Source: an uncultured Woeseiaceae bacterium (GTDB taxonomy: Bacteria; Pseudomonadota; Gammaproteobacteria; Steroidobacterales; Woeseiaceae). From it: a stretch of 36,859 nt of DNA. Under the pieces are notes generated by a model. It made no database searches, was not told where the DNA came from, and saw only the letters and a list, made by a program, of their open reading frames with translations. A program made the position numbers and the translations under genes. The stretch spans positions 1 through 36,859 of the forward strand of contig CALZJH010000019.1 in assembly GCA_945787845.1 (NCBI GenBank). Direction: 5' to 3'. How positions within the stretch are numbered: position 1 is the first letter of the stretch; the number at the start of each line of letters is the position of its first letter. Shown in pieces: positions 27,896 to 35,993 of the stretch.

Positions 27896-28666
27896 ATGAC
27901 GAGGGCACTGATTACAGGCGCATCGGCCGGTCTCGGCAGAGAGTTCGCGCGCCAGCTTGCGGCCCGCGGCAAGGACCTTGTGCTCGTGGCTCGGCGGGCC
28001 GGTCCGATGCAACAACTCGCAACCGAACTGCATGCGTCGCATGGCGTAGCGGTTGACGTGTTGACTGCGGACATGTCGGTGCCCGGAGCACCGGCCGAAC
28101 TGTACGCGGAGACCCAACGCCGCGGGTTCGCGATCGACTTCCTGGTCAACAATGCCGGTTCGGAAGGACCCGACCTTATCCGGACCCGCGACTGGAGCCG
28201 ACAGGACGCGTATATCCGCCTGATGATGACGTCGGTCGCCGCGATGTGCCATGAGTTCATGCCCGCAATGATCGAGCGCGGCTACGGCAGGGTGCTGAAC
28301 GTCGCCTCGGTGGCGGGACGCATGACCGTCGGCGGCGACTACAGCTACGGGCCGACCAAGGCCTACCTGATAGCCCTGTCCAAAGCGCTGTCTTCTGCGT
28401 ACAAGAGCCAGGGCATCCACGTTATGGCCCTGTGCCCGGGATTCACGCATACGGATTTCCACGCCTCGGACAAGCTCTCGGTCATGAAGCGCAGCACACC
28501 GGGATTTATCTGGTATGACGCTGATGTTGTGATACGCGAAGGTCTGGAGGCGCTCGAGAAAGGCAAGGACGAGTACACGTCGGGACGCCTGTATCGATTT
28601 CTCGTTCCCGTCCTGCGGCAGCGTTGGTTTCGCGGCCTGTTATCGGCGCTGGGCGTGAAACTCTAG
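27896..28666 (+). CDS. SDR family NAD(P)-dependent oxidoreductase
   Basis: The 256-residue protein has the classical SDR signature: nucleotide-binding TGASAGLG (7-14), NNAG (85-88), S138 in VASVAG, and the Y151-x3-K155 motif in YSYGPTKAY. It is a Rossmann-fold dehydrogenase acting on an unknown carbonyl or alcohol substrate. The C-terminal DKLSVMKRSTPGFIWYDADVVIREGLEALEKG resembles the DltE/YqjQ-like branch. The basic residues R33 and R34 after beta-2 (VARR) favour NADP. ATG 27896 fits the family N-terminus; an earlier GTG at 27884 is possible. Confidence 0.93.
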   Translation: MTRALITGASAGLGREFARQLAARGKDLVLVARRAGPMQQLATELHASHGVAVDVLTADMSVPGAPAELYAETQRRGFAIDFLVNNAGSEGPDLIRTRDWSRQDAYIRLMMTSVAAMCHEFMPAMIERGYGRVLNVASVAGRMTVGGDYSYGPTKAYLIALSKALSSAYKSQGIHVMALCPGFTHTDFHASDKLSVMKRSTPGFIWYDADVVIREGLEALEKGKDEYTSGRLYRFLVPVLRQRWFRGLLSALGVKL

Positions 28667-28730
28667 CGGCTTCGCGCGGTCGAAAGTGTACACTGGGAAT
28701 GATTAGAAGACTGTTTTCGGGAGAACAGCT

Positions 28731-29000
28731 ATGCGTATTCTGGTTTCTGTGTTGCTCGTTTCGATTGCCCTCGGGATCTCCGCTTGTGCGAGTTCATCCT
28801 CGAGCGAGTTAATGCTCGCGGACGATGATCCGAATCGAATCGTCTGCCGAGACGACATCAACACCGGGTCGCGCCTGAAGAAAAAGACTTGCCGTACGCA
28901 GCAGGAGTGGGACGAGATTGCGGAACAGACCGCGGAGATGCATCGCGGCCTGGAACGCGATTCTACGAAAGGTTCGATCACAGAAGGATCGAGGTACTAA
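28731..29000 (+). CDS. Small secreted lipoprotein, unknown function
   Basis: The 89-residue protein has a signal of about 18 residues and a lipobox GISAC (lipid Cys19) followed by a serine run. The mature part is short and hydrophilic: IVCRDDINTGSRLKKKTCRTQQEWDEI, where C-R-x4-T-G-S-R and K-x-C-R-T-x-x-E-W are shared by small proteins of this type in Xanthomonadales and relatives. The two cysteines may form a disulfide. ATG 28731 has GGGAG 7 bases upstream. It is probably monocistronic. Confidence 0.75.
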   Translation: MRILVSVLLVSIALGISACASSSSSELMLADDDPNRIVCRDDINTGSRLKKKTCRTQQEWDEIAEQTAEMHRGLERDSTKGSITEGSRY

Positions 29001-29020
29001 CGCCCACAGGGCATGTCCGG

Positions 29021-29347
29021 CTATTGCTCAGCGCTGCTCGCGCAGTCGATACACAAGGTCACGGTCGGGTCGAAATCGAGCCGTTTCGGATTGATCGGCT
29101 CGCCGCATTCCTGACAAATTCCGTATTCGTCGTTCTCTACCCGAACAAGAGCCTCGTCAATGCGGCGCAGCATTTGCTCGCGCCGCCCGGCTGATGCTTT
29201 AGCCATCGCCTGTGCCTGCATAGCGTCCATGCGGGACAACCTGCCTACTTTCGTCTGATCCAGTTCGACGATAGCCGCAGACTCCTCACCCGATTCGGCG
29301 ACGGCCTCAAGTTCGGCTTTCAATTTCAGCAATCGCTCGCGCGACAT
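29021..29347 (-). CDS. DksA/TraR family zinc-finger protein
   Basis: The 108-residue protein has the C4 zinc finger C78-x2-C81-x17-C99-x2-C102 (YGICQECGEPINPKRLDF, TLCIDCA). A helical N-terminus (10-70) precedes it. True DksA (about 150 residues) binds the RNA polymerase secondary channel with a long coiled coil tipped by D-x-x-D-x-A; here the coil is shorter, with EESAAIVELDQTKVGRLSRMDAMQ. ATG 29347 is set by AGGAG at 6 bases; an upstream in-frame extension would run into the opposite gene. Confidence 0.9.
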   Translation of the reverse strand: MSRERLLKLKAELEAVAESGEESAAIVELDQTKVGRLSRMDAMQAQAMAKASAGRREQMLRRIDEALVRVENDEYGICQECGEPINPKRLDFDPTVTLCIDCASSAEQ

Positions 29348-29427
29348 TCTCTTCTCCTGGCGATCCGACACGGGCGCCGCATCTGGATCACTTTGTAGTT
29401 TGGCGGCAATTGCTGTCAAATGGCTGC

Positions 29428-30369
29428 ATGTTTCCGGCACCCCGCATCGTAAAGTCCAACGGACTCGACATGGCCGTCTACGAGCAGGGTCAGGGGCCAC
29501 CCGTCGTCCTCTTGCATGGCTTCCCCGAACTCGCGTACTCATGGCGACACCAGTTCCCAGCGCTCGCGGATGCCGGCTTCCGGGCGATTGCGCCGGATCA
29601 GCGCGGCTACGGTCGAACCACAGCGCCGGCCGACGTCTCGGCGTATCGCGTGTCCGAGCTGATCGCCGATGTGCATGGCTTGCTCGACGCGCTGGAACTG
29701 GAAAGTGCCGCTTTTGTCGGCCACGACTGGGGCGCGCTGTTGCTATGGCAGATGGCAATGCTTGCGCCCGGGCGCATTGACAGCCTCGCCATACTGAACA
29801 TCCCGCATTACCCGCGCCCGCCGGTCGATCCGATCGATATTATGCGCGAACGATTCGGTAACGACTTCTACATCGTCAACTTCCAGGATTCGGACGAAGC
29901 CGATCGCGTCTTTGGCGAGGACCCCAGGCACTTCATTAGCCGCATGATGCGCAAGAACCAGCTCACGCGGGAGCAGTTCGACAAACTGCCGCCGCAATAC
30001 AAAGTCGTCAGCCTGCTGCGGCAAACACTGGCTGACAAGGCCAGCGGGGATGCGCTGTTAAGCGACGAAGAACTCGACTACTACGCCGCAGGTTTTGCGC
30101 GATCCGGCTTTACCGGACCCATCAACTGGTACCGCAACTGGAGCCACAACTGGAAGCAGCTGGAGGGCGTTGATCCGGTCGTCGATATTCCGACCCTGTT
30201 TATCGGCGCAGAAAATGACGTGCTCATCGGGCTACAACACATCGAGAGCATGAAACCACTGGTTAGCGATCTCCATATACATATGCTCGAATGCGGTCAC
30301 TGGACTCAACAAAAACTGCCTGCCGAGGTCAACGCACTGCTTGTAGACTGGCTAATGCAACGTCGGTGA
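29428..30369 (+). CDS. Alpha/beta hydrolase, epoxide hydrolase-like
   Basis: The 313-residue protein has HGFPE (30-34), the nucleophile D100 in GHDWG, charge-relay D264 (ENDVLIG) and H291 (CGHWTQQ). An Asp nucleophile with HGFPE/W and a cap tyrosine (candidate Y235, INWYRNWSHNW) fits soluble epoxide hydrolases. Haloalkane dehalogenase is less likely because it would need a halide-binding Trp next to the nucleophile, and W101 leaves it open. I use ATG 29428; an earlier TTG (29410) adds six residues. Its end overlaps the convergent DsbA-family gene by 18 bases. Confidence 0.9.
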   Translation: MFPAPRIVKSNGLDMAVYEQGQGPPVVLLHGFPELAYSWRHQFPALADAGFRAIAPDQRGYGRTTAPADVSAYRVSELIADVHGLLDALELESAAFVGHDWGALLLWQMAMLAPGRIDSLAILNIPHYPRPPVDPIDIMRERFGNDFYIVNFQDSDEADRVFGEDPRHFISRMMRKNQLTREQFDKLPPQYKVVSLLRQTLADKASGDALLSDEELDYYAAGFARSGFTGPINWYRNWSHNWKQLEGVDPVVDIPTLFIGAENDVLIGLQHIESMKPLVSDLHIHMLECGHWTQQKLPAEVNALLVDWLMQRR

Positions 30370-31074
30370 AACCAGCGAGTCAGACCCTTCTCCGAACATT
30401 GCGTGATCAAACGCATTCACCATGTTGTCGGTCGACTGCGCGCCGACGACCAGCAGGCTGCGATTGACCAGGAAACCCGGCGCGCCGACCAGCCCGGAAC
30501 TGCGGACCCGCGCCTCACGCGCTGCCACAGCCTGCCGGATCGTATCGCTGCCAACCGCATCGCGCGTTTCTTTCGCGGCGATGCCATGTCGCTCCGCGAC
30601 ATCAATCAATACGTCGAGCTCGCCGATGTTGCTGCCGTCCTCGAAAAAGGCCGACATCAGGTCTTCCGCCAGCGCGGACTGATCGACGTCCATCGTTTCG
30701 GCGCGCTGCATTAGCTGGTGTATCGGCAGGGTGTTCGGTACGTGCCGAATCCTGTCGAAGCGAAAATCGATTCCAGACCGGCGACCCTCGTCGGTCAAAT
30801 GCTGCAATACGGGCTCGACATTGGCGGGGCTGCCGAAGCGCTTGGTCAGGTAAACATCGAATGGCAGCCCTGCGGCCGGAATTTCCGGATTGAGCTGGAA
30901 CGGATACCAGCTCACGCTGCTCGGACCCTGCACCGCCTTGAGGGCGTCGTCCAGGTGGCGTTTCCCGACAAAGCAGAACGGGCACACGAAATCCGCGATC
31001 ACCTCGACATGCAACTCTGCCGTAGGTGCCACGTGGTCGTAACTGCGAACAATATTGGAAAATGTCTCGCCCAT
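30352..31074 (-). CDS. DsbA family (FrnE-like) oxidoreductase
   Basis: The 240-residue protein has a thioredoxin-fold active site C31-P-F-C34 (ADFVCPFCFVGKRHL) and the cis-Pro region GLVGAPGFLVNRSLLVVGAQ. The helical insertion (PFDVYLTKRFG...) and LMSAFFEDGSNIGELDVLIDVAERHG are typical of FrnE-like proteins. It has no signal peptide, so it is cytoplasmic. FrnE-type members are disulfide isomerases linked to oxidative or metal stress; some in antibiotic clusters act on polyketides. ATG 31074 has AGGAGG 9 bases upstream. A pair of palindromes lies about 135-170 bases upstream of the start. Confidence 0.9.
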   Translation of the reverse strand: MGETFSNIVRSYDHVAPTAELHVEVIADFVCPFCFVGKRHLDDALKAVQGPSSVSWYPFQLNPEIPAAGLPFDVYLTKRFGSPANVEPVLQHLTDEGRRSGIDFRFDRIRHVPNTLPIHQLMQRAETMDVDQSALAEDLMSAFFEDGSNIGELDVLIDVAERHGIAAKETRDAVGSDTIRQAVAAREARVRSSGLVGAPGFLVNRSLLVVGAQSTDNMVNAFDHAMFGEGSDSLVSPTLH

Positions 31075-31207
31075 GCGCTCGATCCTCCTCGTTACGTCTC
31101 GACATAAGGGCCGTTTCGTCGATATCAAGCGTAGCCGTGCAGCCTTGAATCCAGCCTGAACAGGGCCGGACAGCGCGTTTTTGGAACAAAAATCAAGAAA
31201 TTGCGAT

Positions 31208-31241
31208 TAAATGACATTAATTATGGCCTAAATGTCATTAA
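31208..31241. promoter_or_regulatory. Two identical-phase palindromic sites (TAAATGNCATTAA) 21 bp apart
   Basis: TAAATGACATTAA (31208-31220) and TAAATGTCATTAA (31229-31241) differ only in the central base, and each is nearly palindromic (AATG-N-CATT). Their 21-bp spacing is two helical turns. They lie in an AT-rich gap (31075-31359, 285 bp) with no gene. Only the DsbA-family gene on the minus strand is downstream. The layout suggests two dimers of a regulator bound to one face. A CATAAT hexamer between them could be a -10, but I see no -35. Confidence 0.6.
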
Positions 31242-31359
31242 CTTCCCTTAACGTGACCAAGGAAATTCTACCCGGCTTCAACAGTGGACAAAGAAATCTG
31301 GAAGCCGTTTTTGCATTGTTAGCGATATTTTAAGAAAGATAGGCACATTTTATAGCCTT

Positions 31360-31788
31360 TTATTGACCAGTTAGCGCCCTCAAGCCCTTGACCCAGGCGA
31401 AATACGCAATAGCCCCGGCGATAATAAAATTTACGATTTGTTCGGTCGTCACGATCGCTGCATTTTCTGCGAAGATCGCATCATTTGGCACCATTACACG
31501 CATGGCCATGCCAAAGATCAGGGCGATCATTGTAACCAGCGACTCGAACGTCCCGATCAGCGTTGTCCATGCGGGGCGCCAGACCATCAGGCCAAAGCAG
31601 ACAAAGCAGATCCCGTAGTACGCCATGCGGGCTGTTGGCAGCGTATCGAGGAATGCCACACGGACGTTAACGCCCCCGCCATAGTCGAGCAGGAGAAAGA
31701 CAAGTGTTGCCGCGTAGTACCAGGGAAGAATGCGTGTCGCGCTCACGTGCAATATTCTTTGCGTTGGTCCGGTCTGAATGAAGAGCAT
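31360..31788 (-). CDS. Four-helix membrane protein of unknown function
   Basis: The 142-residue product has four hydrophobic helices (about 21-36, 55-70, 74-98, 119-136) with short loops such as DYGGGVNVRVAFLDTLPTAR and VPNDAIFAENAAIVTTEQ. I recognise no family. An ORF runs much further upstream but is antisense to msrP, so the start is near 31788 (ATG) or 31746 (GTG); neither has a strong ribosome binding site. It would start 18-60 bases from msrP on the other strand. Base composition here is lower in GC than in its neighbours. Confidence 0.65.
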   Translation of the reverse strand: MLFIQTGPTQRILHVSATRILPWYYAATLVFLLLDYGGGVNVRVAFLDTLPTARMAYYGICFVCFGLMVWRPAWTTLIGTFESLVTMIALIFGMAMRVMVPNDAIFAENAAIVTTEQIVNFIIAGAIAYFAWVKGLRALTGQ

Positions 31789-31806
31789 AATCGACAGGGA
31801 GCTCCC

Positions 31807-32766
31807 GTGCTGATCAAAAAACCGTCCGACATCCGGCCGTCCGAAATTACGAGCCAGAAAAACTTTCTGAATCGACGCGATTTCATTCGGGCCGGCGCGA
31901 TCGCCGGTGGCACCCTCCTCGCACCCAATGCGTTCGGTGCGCTGGTACCCGAGGGGAAGCTCGCAAAACTGCCGGGCATCATCGAAAGCCCCTACAGCAC
32001 CGCCGAAGAACCCAACAGCTACGATGACATCACGACGTACAATAACTACTACGAGTTCGGCACGGGCAAAGGCGACCCGGTCGTGTACGCCAGGGATTTC
32101 AAACCGCGACCCTGGACGATCACGGTCGAGGGTGAAGCCGAGAAAACCGGGACCTTCGACTTTGACACCTTCGTAAAGCCCTTCGACCTTGAAGAGCGCA
32201 TTTACCGCATGCGCTGCGTCGAGGCCTGGTCGATGGTTATTCCCTGGGTTGGCATCTCGCTGGCAGCTGTCGTGAAGCACCTGCAGCCGACATCAAAAGC
32301 GAAGTACGTGGCGTTCGAAACGCTCAATGACCCGGAGCGCATGCCTGGCGTTCGGCGAGGCGTTCTCGATTGGCCATACCGTGAGGGCTTGACGATCGAG
32401 GAAGCGACCAACCCGCTGCCGATACTTGCCGTCGGTTTGTACGGCGAAACCCTGCCCAACCAGAATGGCGCACCCATTCGACTCGTCGTACCGTGGAAGT
32501 ATGGCTTCAAGGGAATCAAGAGCATTGTTGGGATACGGTTCACCGAACGCCGCCCACAGACCAGCTGGAACATGTCCCAGCCGCGCGAGTACGGCTTTTA
32601 TGCGAATGTGAATCCCGACGTCGATCACCCCCGCTGGAGTCAGGCGCGTGAGCGCCGTATCGGCGCCGGCGTGTTTGCTAGCAAACAACCGACGCTGATG
32701 TACAACGGGTACGGGGAGCATGTAGCCCACCTCTATAAGGGCCTGGACCTCCGGCGCAACTTCTAA
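31807..32766 (+). CDS. msrP: Protein-methionine-sulfoxide reductase catalytic subunit MsrP (YedY)
   Basis: The 319-residue periplasmic molybdoenzyme repairs oxidised methionine in envelope proteins. A Tat signal is at RRDFIRAGAIAGGTLLAP (R23-R24), fitting export of a cofactor-loaded enzyme. Cys137 in YRMRCVEAWSMVIPW matches Cys102 of mature E. coli YedY, the Mo ligand. PLPILAVGLYGETLPNQNGAPIRLVVPWKYGFKGIKSIV is a typical SUOX-fold block, and TSWNMSQPREYGFYANVNP follows. GTG 31807 has AGGGAG 5 bases upstream, which sets the start; the longer frame upstream is spurious. msrQ follows 8 bases later. Confidence 0.96.
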   Translation: MLIKKPSDIRPSEITSQKNFLNRRDFIRAGAIAGGTLLAPNAFGALVPEGKLAKLPGIIESPYSTAEEPNSYDDITTYNNYYEFGTGKGDPVVYARDFKPRPWTITVEGEAEKTGTFDFDTFVKPFDLEERIYRMRCVEAWSMVIPWVGISLAAVVKHLQPTSKAKYVAFETLNDPERMPGVRRGVLDWPYREGLTIEEATNPLPILAVGLYGETLPNQNGAPIRLVVPWKYGFKGIKSIVGIRFTERRPQTSWNMSQPREYGFYANVNPDVDHPRWSQARERRIGAGVFASKQPTLMYNGYGEHVAHLYKGLDLRRNF

Positions 32767-32774
32767 TACCCGTC

Positions 32775-33377
32775 TTGGACACACTGCAACGAATTCGGCT
32801 CTTCGGTAAGCCACTGGTCTTCATTGCCTGCCTTCTGCCGTTCGCGCTGGTTGTCGGCGATGCATTTGAAGTAATCGGGCAGCTTGGAGCCAACCCTGTC
32901 GAAGAGATCCTCGATCGACTTGGCAACTGGTCGCTGCGTTTCATAATGATCACGTTGGCGGTCACCCCGCTGCGGCGCGTGACAGGCTGGAACTGGCTTA
33001 CCCGCTTCCGCCGCATGTTGGGCCTGTTCACGTTTTTCTATGTGCTGATGCACTTCCTGACCTGGCTCGTCCTCGACCAGGGCCTGCTGATGTCGGCCAT
33101 TCTCGAGGACATCGTGAAGCGCCCCTTCATCACCATCGGCTTTGTGGCCCTCGTCTTCCTGACCGCGCTGGCAGCAACCTCAACCAACGCGGCGCGCCGC
33201 TTCATGGGACGTCGCTGGCAGACGCTGCACAACCTGACCTATGTCATTGGAATTCTGGGTGTCTGGCACTACTGGTGGCAGGTCAAGAAAGACATTACAG
33301 AGCCCCTGATCTATGCCGCCATTCTGAGCGTACTGCTGGGCGCCAGGCTCTGGTGGGCATTTCGCCGGCGCAAATAA
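32775..33377 (+). CDS. msrQ: MsrQ (YedZ), haem-binding membrane subunit
   Basis: The 200-residue inner-membrane protein passes electrons from the quinone pool to MsrP. It has about six helices, with haem-binding histidines in YVLMHFLTW, TLHNLTY and VWHYWW. TPLRRVTGWNWLTRFRRMLGL and RRFMGRRWQTLHNLTYVIGIL align with E. coli MsrQ. The start is TTG 32775 with no good ribosome binding site, perhaps coupled to msrP. The gene ends in a shared hairpin region before Hsp20. Confidence 0.94.
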   Translation: MDTLQRIRLFGKPLVFIACLLPFALVVGDAFEVIGQLGANPVEEILDRLGNWSLRFIMITLAVTPLRRVTGWNWLTRFRRMLGLFTFFYVLMHFLTWLVLDQGLLMSAILEDIVKRPFITIGFVALVFLTALAATSTNAARRFMGRRWQTLHNLTYVIGILGVWHYWWQVKKDITEPLIYAAILSVLLGARLWWAFRRRK

Positions 33378-33405
33378 AAACCGGGGCGGCCGCAGCCGTC
33401 CCGGT
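33376..33405 (-). terminator. Rho-independent terminator of hsp20 (minus strand), convergent with msrQ
   Basis: ACCGGG-G-CGGC, a CGCA loop and GCCG-T-CCCGGT pair across 33380-33405 with one G-U step. On the minus strand this is followed by TTTTTA (33379-33374), a standard terminator for hsp20. On the plus strand the stem has no T run after it, so it is a weaker stop for msrQ. Confidence 0.8.
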
Positions 33406-33426
33406 AATCACAACACAGTTACTTCG

Positions 33427-33915
33427 TCAGGCAACTTTCACTGTGTGTCGTTCCGCCACCCGGATTTTCGGAAGCGTGACTTTCAGGATTCCTTCCTTAA
33501 GTTCGGCGTGAATGTGTTCAGCATCCACTTCAACCGGCAAGGCAATCGTTCTCACGAGTCTGCCGTAGCCGAGTTCGTGCCGATAGAAATCCTCCCGTTC
33601 ATCTTCTTCCTCGAACTCCCTCTCAGCTTCGATCGTCAGGCGGTCGCCCGAGATCGTCACATCGACGTCATCTTTTTCAACGCCGGGCAGTTCAGCGCGG
33701 ACTACAAGCTCTTTGTCATGGTCGACGACATCCAAACGGAATGCCCGTTCATAGTCGACATCCATCGGCCAACTCCTTCCAAAGGGCTCGAACGTCTCCA
33801 TCCAGCGGCGTGGTGGGAAGTTCTCAAGGAACTCCTCCATGCTGTGGGTGAGAGGCGTAGTCCGTCTTACGTCAATTGCCCCTTTGCGGGGCTCGAGTTT
33901 GCGCAGGATTGACAT
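33427..33915 (-). CDS. Small heat-shock protein, Hsp20/alpha-crystallin family
   Basis: The 162-residue chaperone has an alpha-crystallin domain at about 55-150: DVVDHDKELVVRAELPGVEKDDVDVTISGDRLTIEAERE, then YGRLVRTIALPVEVDAEHIHAELKEGILKVTLPK, where the A-x-x-x-x-G-I/V-L-x-V motif is present. C-terminal I-R-V resembles the I-x-I/V tail. It holds unfolding proteins in an ATP-independent manner. ATG 33915 has an almost perfect AAGGAGGTGA 5 bases upstream. A good sigma-70 promoter lies at 33966-33993. Confidence 0.96.
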   Translation of the reverse strand: MSILRKLEPRKGAIDVRRTTPLTHSMEEFLENFPPRRWMETFEPFGRSWPMDVDYERAFRLDVVDHDKELVVRAELPGVEKDDVDVTISGDRLTIEAEREFEEEDEREDFYRHELGYGRLVRTIALPVEVDAEHIHAELKEGILKVTLPKIRVAERHTVKVA

Positions 33916-33965
33916 AGACTCACCTCCTTCCCATACAACACTGGCGATCTACTGCCAGCAGATCA

Positions 33966-33993
33966 CTTATACGCCCCTCCTGTAACCTGACAA
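33966..33993 (-). promoter_or_regulatory. Sigma-70-type promoter of hsp20
   Basis: On the minus strand, TTGTCA (33993-33988), 16 bases, TATAAG (33971-33966), each one base from consensus. Transcription should start near 33958, giving a leader of about 43 bases. I see no sigma-32 pattern (CTTGAA with a CCCCAT-like -10 at the right distance) and no element pairing with the ribosome binding site. Confidence 0.65.
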
Positions 33994-34058
33994 TTCGGGG
34001 TTCCGCGCATTGACAGGTTTCTGCGATTCAAGCGTTTTCGGGCGGCCGGCATCAGGCG

Positions 34059-35309
34059 TCATTCCGCTGTCTCTTCGTCCTCGAGCGAGGTGATAGAAAC
34101 GAGTTCGGCGCCCCGTGGACTGGCCGACAGTACGGTCAGCTGGTAGTTCTGCCAGTCGAGCGAGTCGCCCGGCCCGGGTATGCGGCCCAGGGATTCGGAA
34201 AACAGCCCACCGACTGTGGCAACCTCGATGTCGTCGGGCATGTCGATTTTCAGCATGCGGCATACGCGGTGCAGTTCCGCGGTACCGAAGGCCCTGACCG
34301 TGCCGTTAGGATGCTGCCACAGGTCCTCATGAGGTAAGTCCGACTCGTCGAAAATATCGCCAACGATTTCCTCGATCACGTCTTCGAGCGTGACGATCCC
34401 CTGGAAATCGCCGTACTCGTCAACGACCAGGGCCATATGCCGGCGCCTCTGCCGAAAGGTTCTCAGCAGGGAGTCGAGCGCCACCGACTCCGGTACGACG
34501 ATGGCCTCGTGCACAAGGGCTTGCCAGTCGATTCCCTCCGTCGTCGAATCAACGAGCTGGGACAACACCTCTTTGGCAAAGACGATGCCAGCCACCTGGT
34601 CGAGGTCGGAAGACGGAGAATACGGAAAACGGCTGAAGCCGGACTTGCTGATAGTTCGCAGGACGTCCGCCTGGCTGGCATCCTGCGACAGATAGACGAC
34701 CTCCTGACGGGGCACCATCACGTTGGTCGCCGCCAGTTTGCGCAGCTGCGACGCACCGACGATCATGCCCGCGGCCTGCTCGCCCACGACGCCCTCGCTG
34801 TGGCCGATCGTGGCCAGCAGGCGAATCTCATCCAACGACGTAATCGGTGCGGCCTTATCGCTGCGCAGCGATCGCGAAATGGTCTCGGTGATCAGCACCA
34901 ACGGGCGCAGCAGGACTGTCAACGCGCGGATACCGTATGCGACGGGCTTTGCGAGTTGGCGCGCATAGGCCACGCCGAGAGTCTTCGGAATAATTTCCGT
35001 CAGCAACAGGACAACGACCGTGAAGACCAGCGTGAATACCCAGAGCGTCTCTGGATCGAAGACGTCGGCGTAACTTGCACCCGCCACGGCGGTACCGATC
35101 GTGTGTGCCGCCGTGTTTGTGATGAGGATTGCCGATATCGGAACATCGATACGCTTCTTGAATGCCTTCAGTATCTTGCCGGACTTCCTGCCTTGCGACG
35201 CAAGCAACTCCACGCGCGCATGGTTGAGAGACAACAGAACCGACTCGAAAATCGAGCACATGAACGATACGACGAGTGCGACCGAAACCGCGACAACGAA
35301 AACCTGCAT
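34059..35309 (-). CDS. CNNM/HlyC/CorC-type membrane transporter (DUF21 plus CBS pair)
   Basis: The 416-residue protein has the DUF21 domain (residues 1-150, four helices: MQVFVVAVSVALVVSFMCSIFESVLLSL, TNTAAHTIGTAVAGA, LLLTEIIPKTLGVAYA), two CBS domains (about 195-320, with MVPRQEVVYLS and MALVVDEYGDFQGIVTLEDVIEEIVGDIFDE) and a CorC/HlyC C-terminal domain (about 335-410, GTAELHRVCRMLKIDMPDD, TVGGLFSESLGRIPGPGDSL). Members are linked to magnesium or other cation export. ATG 35309 has GGAGGTGA 5-6 bases upstream. It is divergent from the lipoprotein gene over 76 bp. A degraded copy lies at 35994-36256. Confidence 0.92.
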   Translation of the reverse strand: MQVFVVAVSVALVVSFMCSIFESVLLSLNHARVELLASQGRKSGKILKAFKKRIDVPISAILITNTAAHTIGTAVAGASYADVFDPETLWVFTLVFTVVVLLLTEIIPKTLGVAYARQLAKPVAYGIRALTVLLRPLVLITETISRSLRSDKAAPITSLDEIRLLATIGHSEGVVGEQAAGMIVGASQLRKLAATNVMVPRQEVVYLSQDASQADVLRTISKSGFSRFPYSPSSDLDQVAGIVFAKEVLSQLVDSTTEGIDWQALVHEAIVVPESVALDSLLRTFRQRRRHMALVVDEYGDFQGIVTLEDVIEEIVGDIFDESDLPHEDLWQHPNGTVRAFGTAELHRVCRMLKIDMPDDIEVATVGGLFSESLGRIPGPGDSLDWQNYQLTVLSASPRGAELVSITSLEDEETAE

Positions 35310-35385
35310 GAAATCACCTCCAGGGCGCCATTCTAACGTGACTTGTGCCGGTGAATCGCAGCACGGAGTTTGCTAAGGTCATGCG

Positions 35386-35916
35386 ATGCGCCATACAGGA
35401 CGTTTGCTCGCAGCGCTGCTCGCGCTGTCACTCTTGACCGGCTGCTCTACGAGCCAGGTCAAAGAGGCTTCAGGGGCCTTGGCCGGCGGTCTGTTTGAGA
35501 TGGCCCTGGACATCGCCCTTGATGGTCCGGAGCGCAGAGCCGAGGAACGGAGGCGCTGTGAGGACAACCCCGCGAACCGATGGGGCGGCTGCGTTTCGGG
35601 CTGGGAGGCAGGCTATGACCGGCCTACGCAGGCTGAAAGCGAGGAAGAGGCGCGGCGCAAGCGGCTTAAGGAAGCCGCTGAATACGAGGCCGGAGTCAAC
35701 GAGGTCATTCGAGCACTCGAAGCCGCCGAGCAGCGGTCGGGCCTGTTACAGCCGGAATCCGCCTTGACGGATTATGAGCAGCAGGAAGCAGAGCGCCTCC
35801 AGCGCCGCGAGGAGGCGCTTGCAGACTGGGCTGAATTCGACGAATTCATGCGGGCACTCGAGACCGCCGAAGAGCAGAACAGCGACCCACGATTAAGCAG
35901 GATAACCGGCGAATAA
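35386..35916 (+). CDS. Lipoprotein, acidic coiled-coil type, copy 1
   Basis: The 176-residue protein has a signal and lipobox LLTGC (Cys20). The mature part is highly charged and helical with two probable coiled-coil stretches: about 60-110 (EERRRCEDN..., EEEARRKRLKEAAEYEAGVNEVIRALEAAEQ) and 125-165 (DYEQQEAERLQRREEALADWAEFDEFM). No known domain is recognisable. ATG 35386 has AAGG 7 bases upstream; an out-of-frame ATG lies at 35381. A paralogue is at 36333-36848. Confidence 0.8.
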   Translation: MRHTGRLLAALLALSLLTGCSTSQVKEASGALAGGLFEMALDIALDGPERRAEERRRCEDNPANRWGGCVSGWEAGYDRPTQAESEEEARRKRLKEAAEYEAGVNEVIRALEAAEQRSGLLQPESALTDYEQQEAERLQRREEALADWAEFDEFMRALETAEEQNSDPRLSRITGE

Positions 35917-35937
35917 AAAAGGCCCGGCAATTGCCGG
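35915..35937 (-). terminator. Hairpin with U run after the lipoprotein gene
   Basis: CCGGCAA/TTGCCGG (35924-35937) is a perfect 14-bp palindrome; on the minus strand it is followed by GCC and six T (35920-35915). It would terminate transcripts coming from the degraded CorC copy. The same start of this motif (AATAAAAAAAGGCCCG) appears at the right edge of the window after copy 2. Confidence 0.55.
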
Positions 35938-35993
35938 AGCACCAGCGTCGTCCTGCGGTGCGTCAGTGACCATTGCTTCGGTCGTGAGCAGCA

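Noticed and set aside
31438..31806. Upstream extension of the msrP frame
   Set aside because: A strong AGGGAG before GTG 31807 and the Tat signal position set the start; the extension is antisense to the membrane protein.
33916..33965. RNA thermometer in the hsp20 leader
   Set aside because: No stretch in the short leader can pair with the AAGGAGGTGA site, and no ROSE or fourU element is visible.
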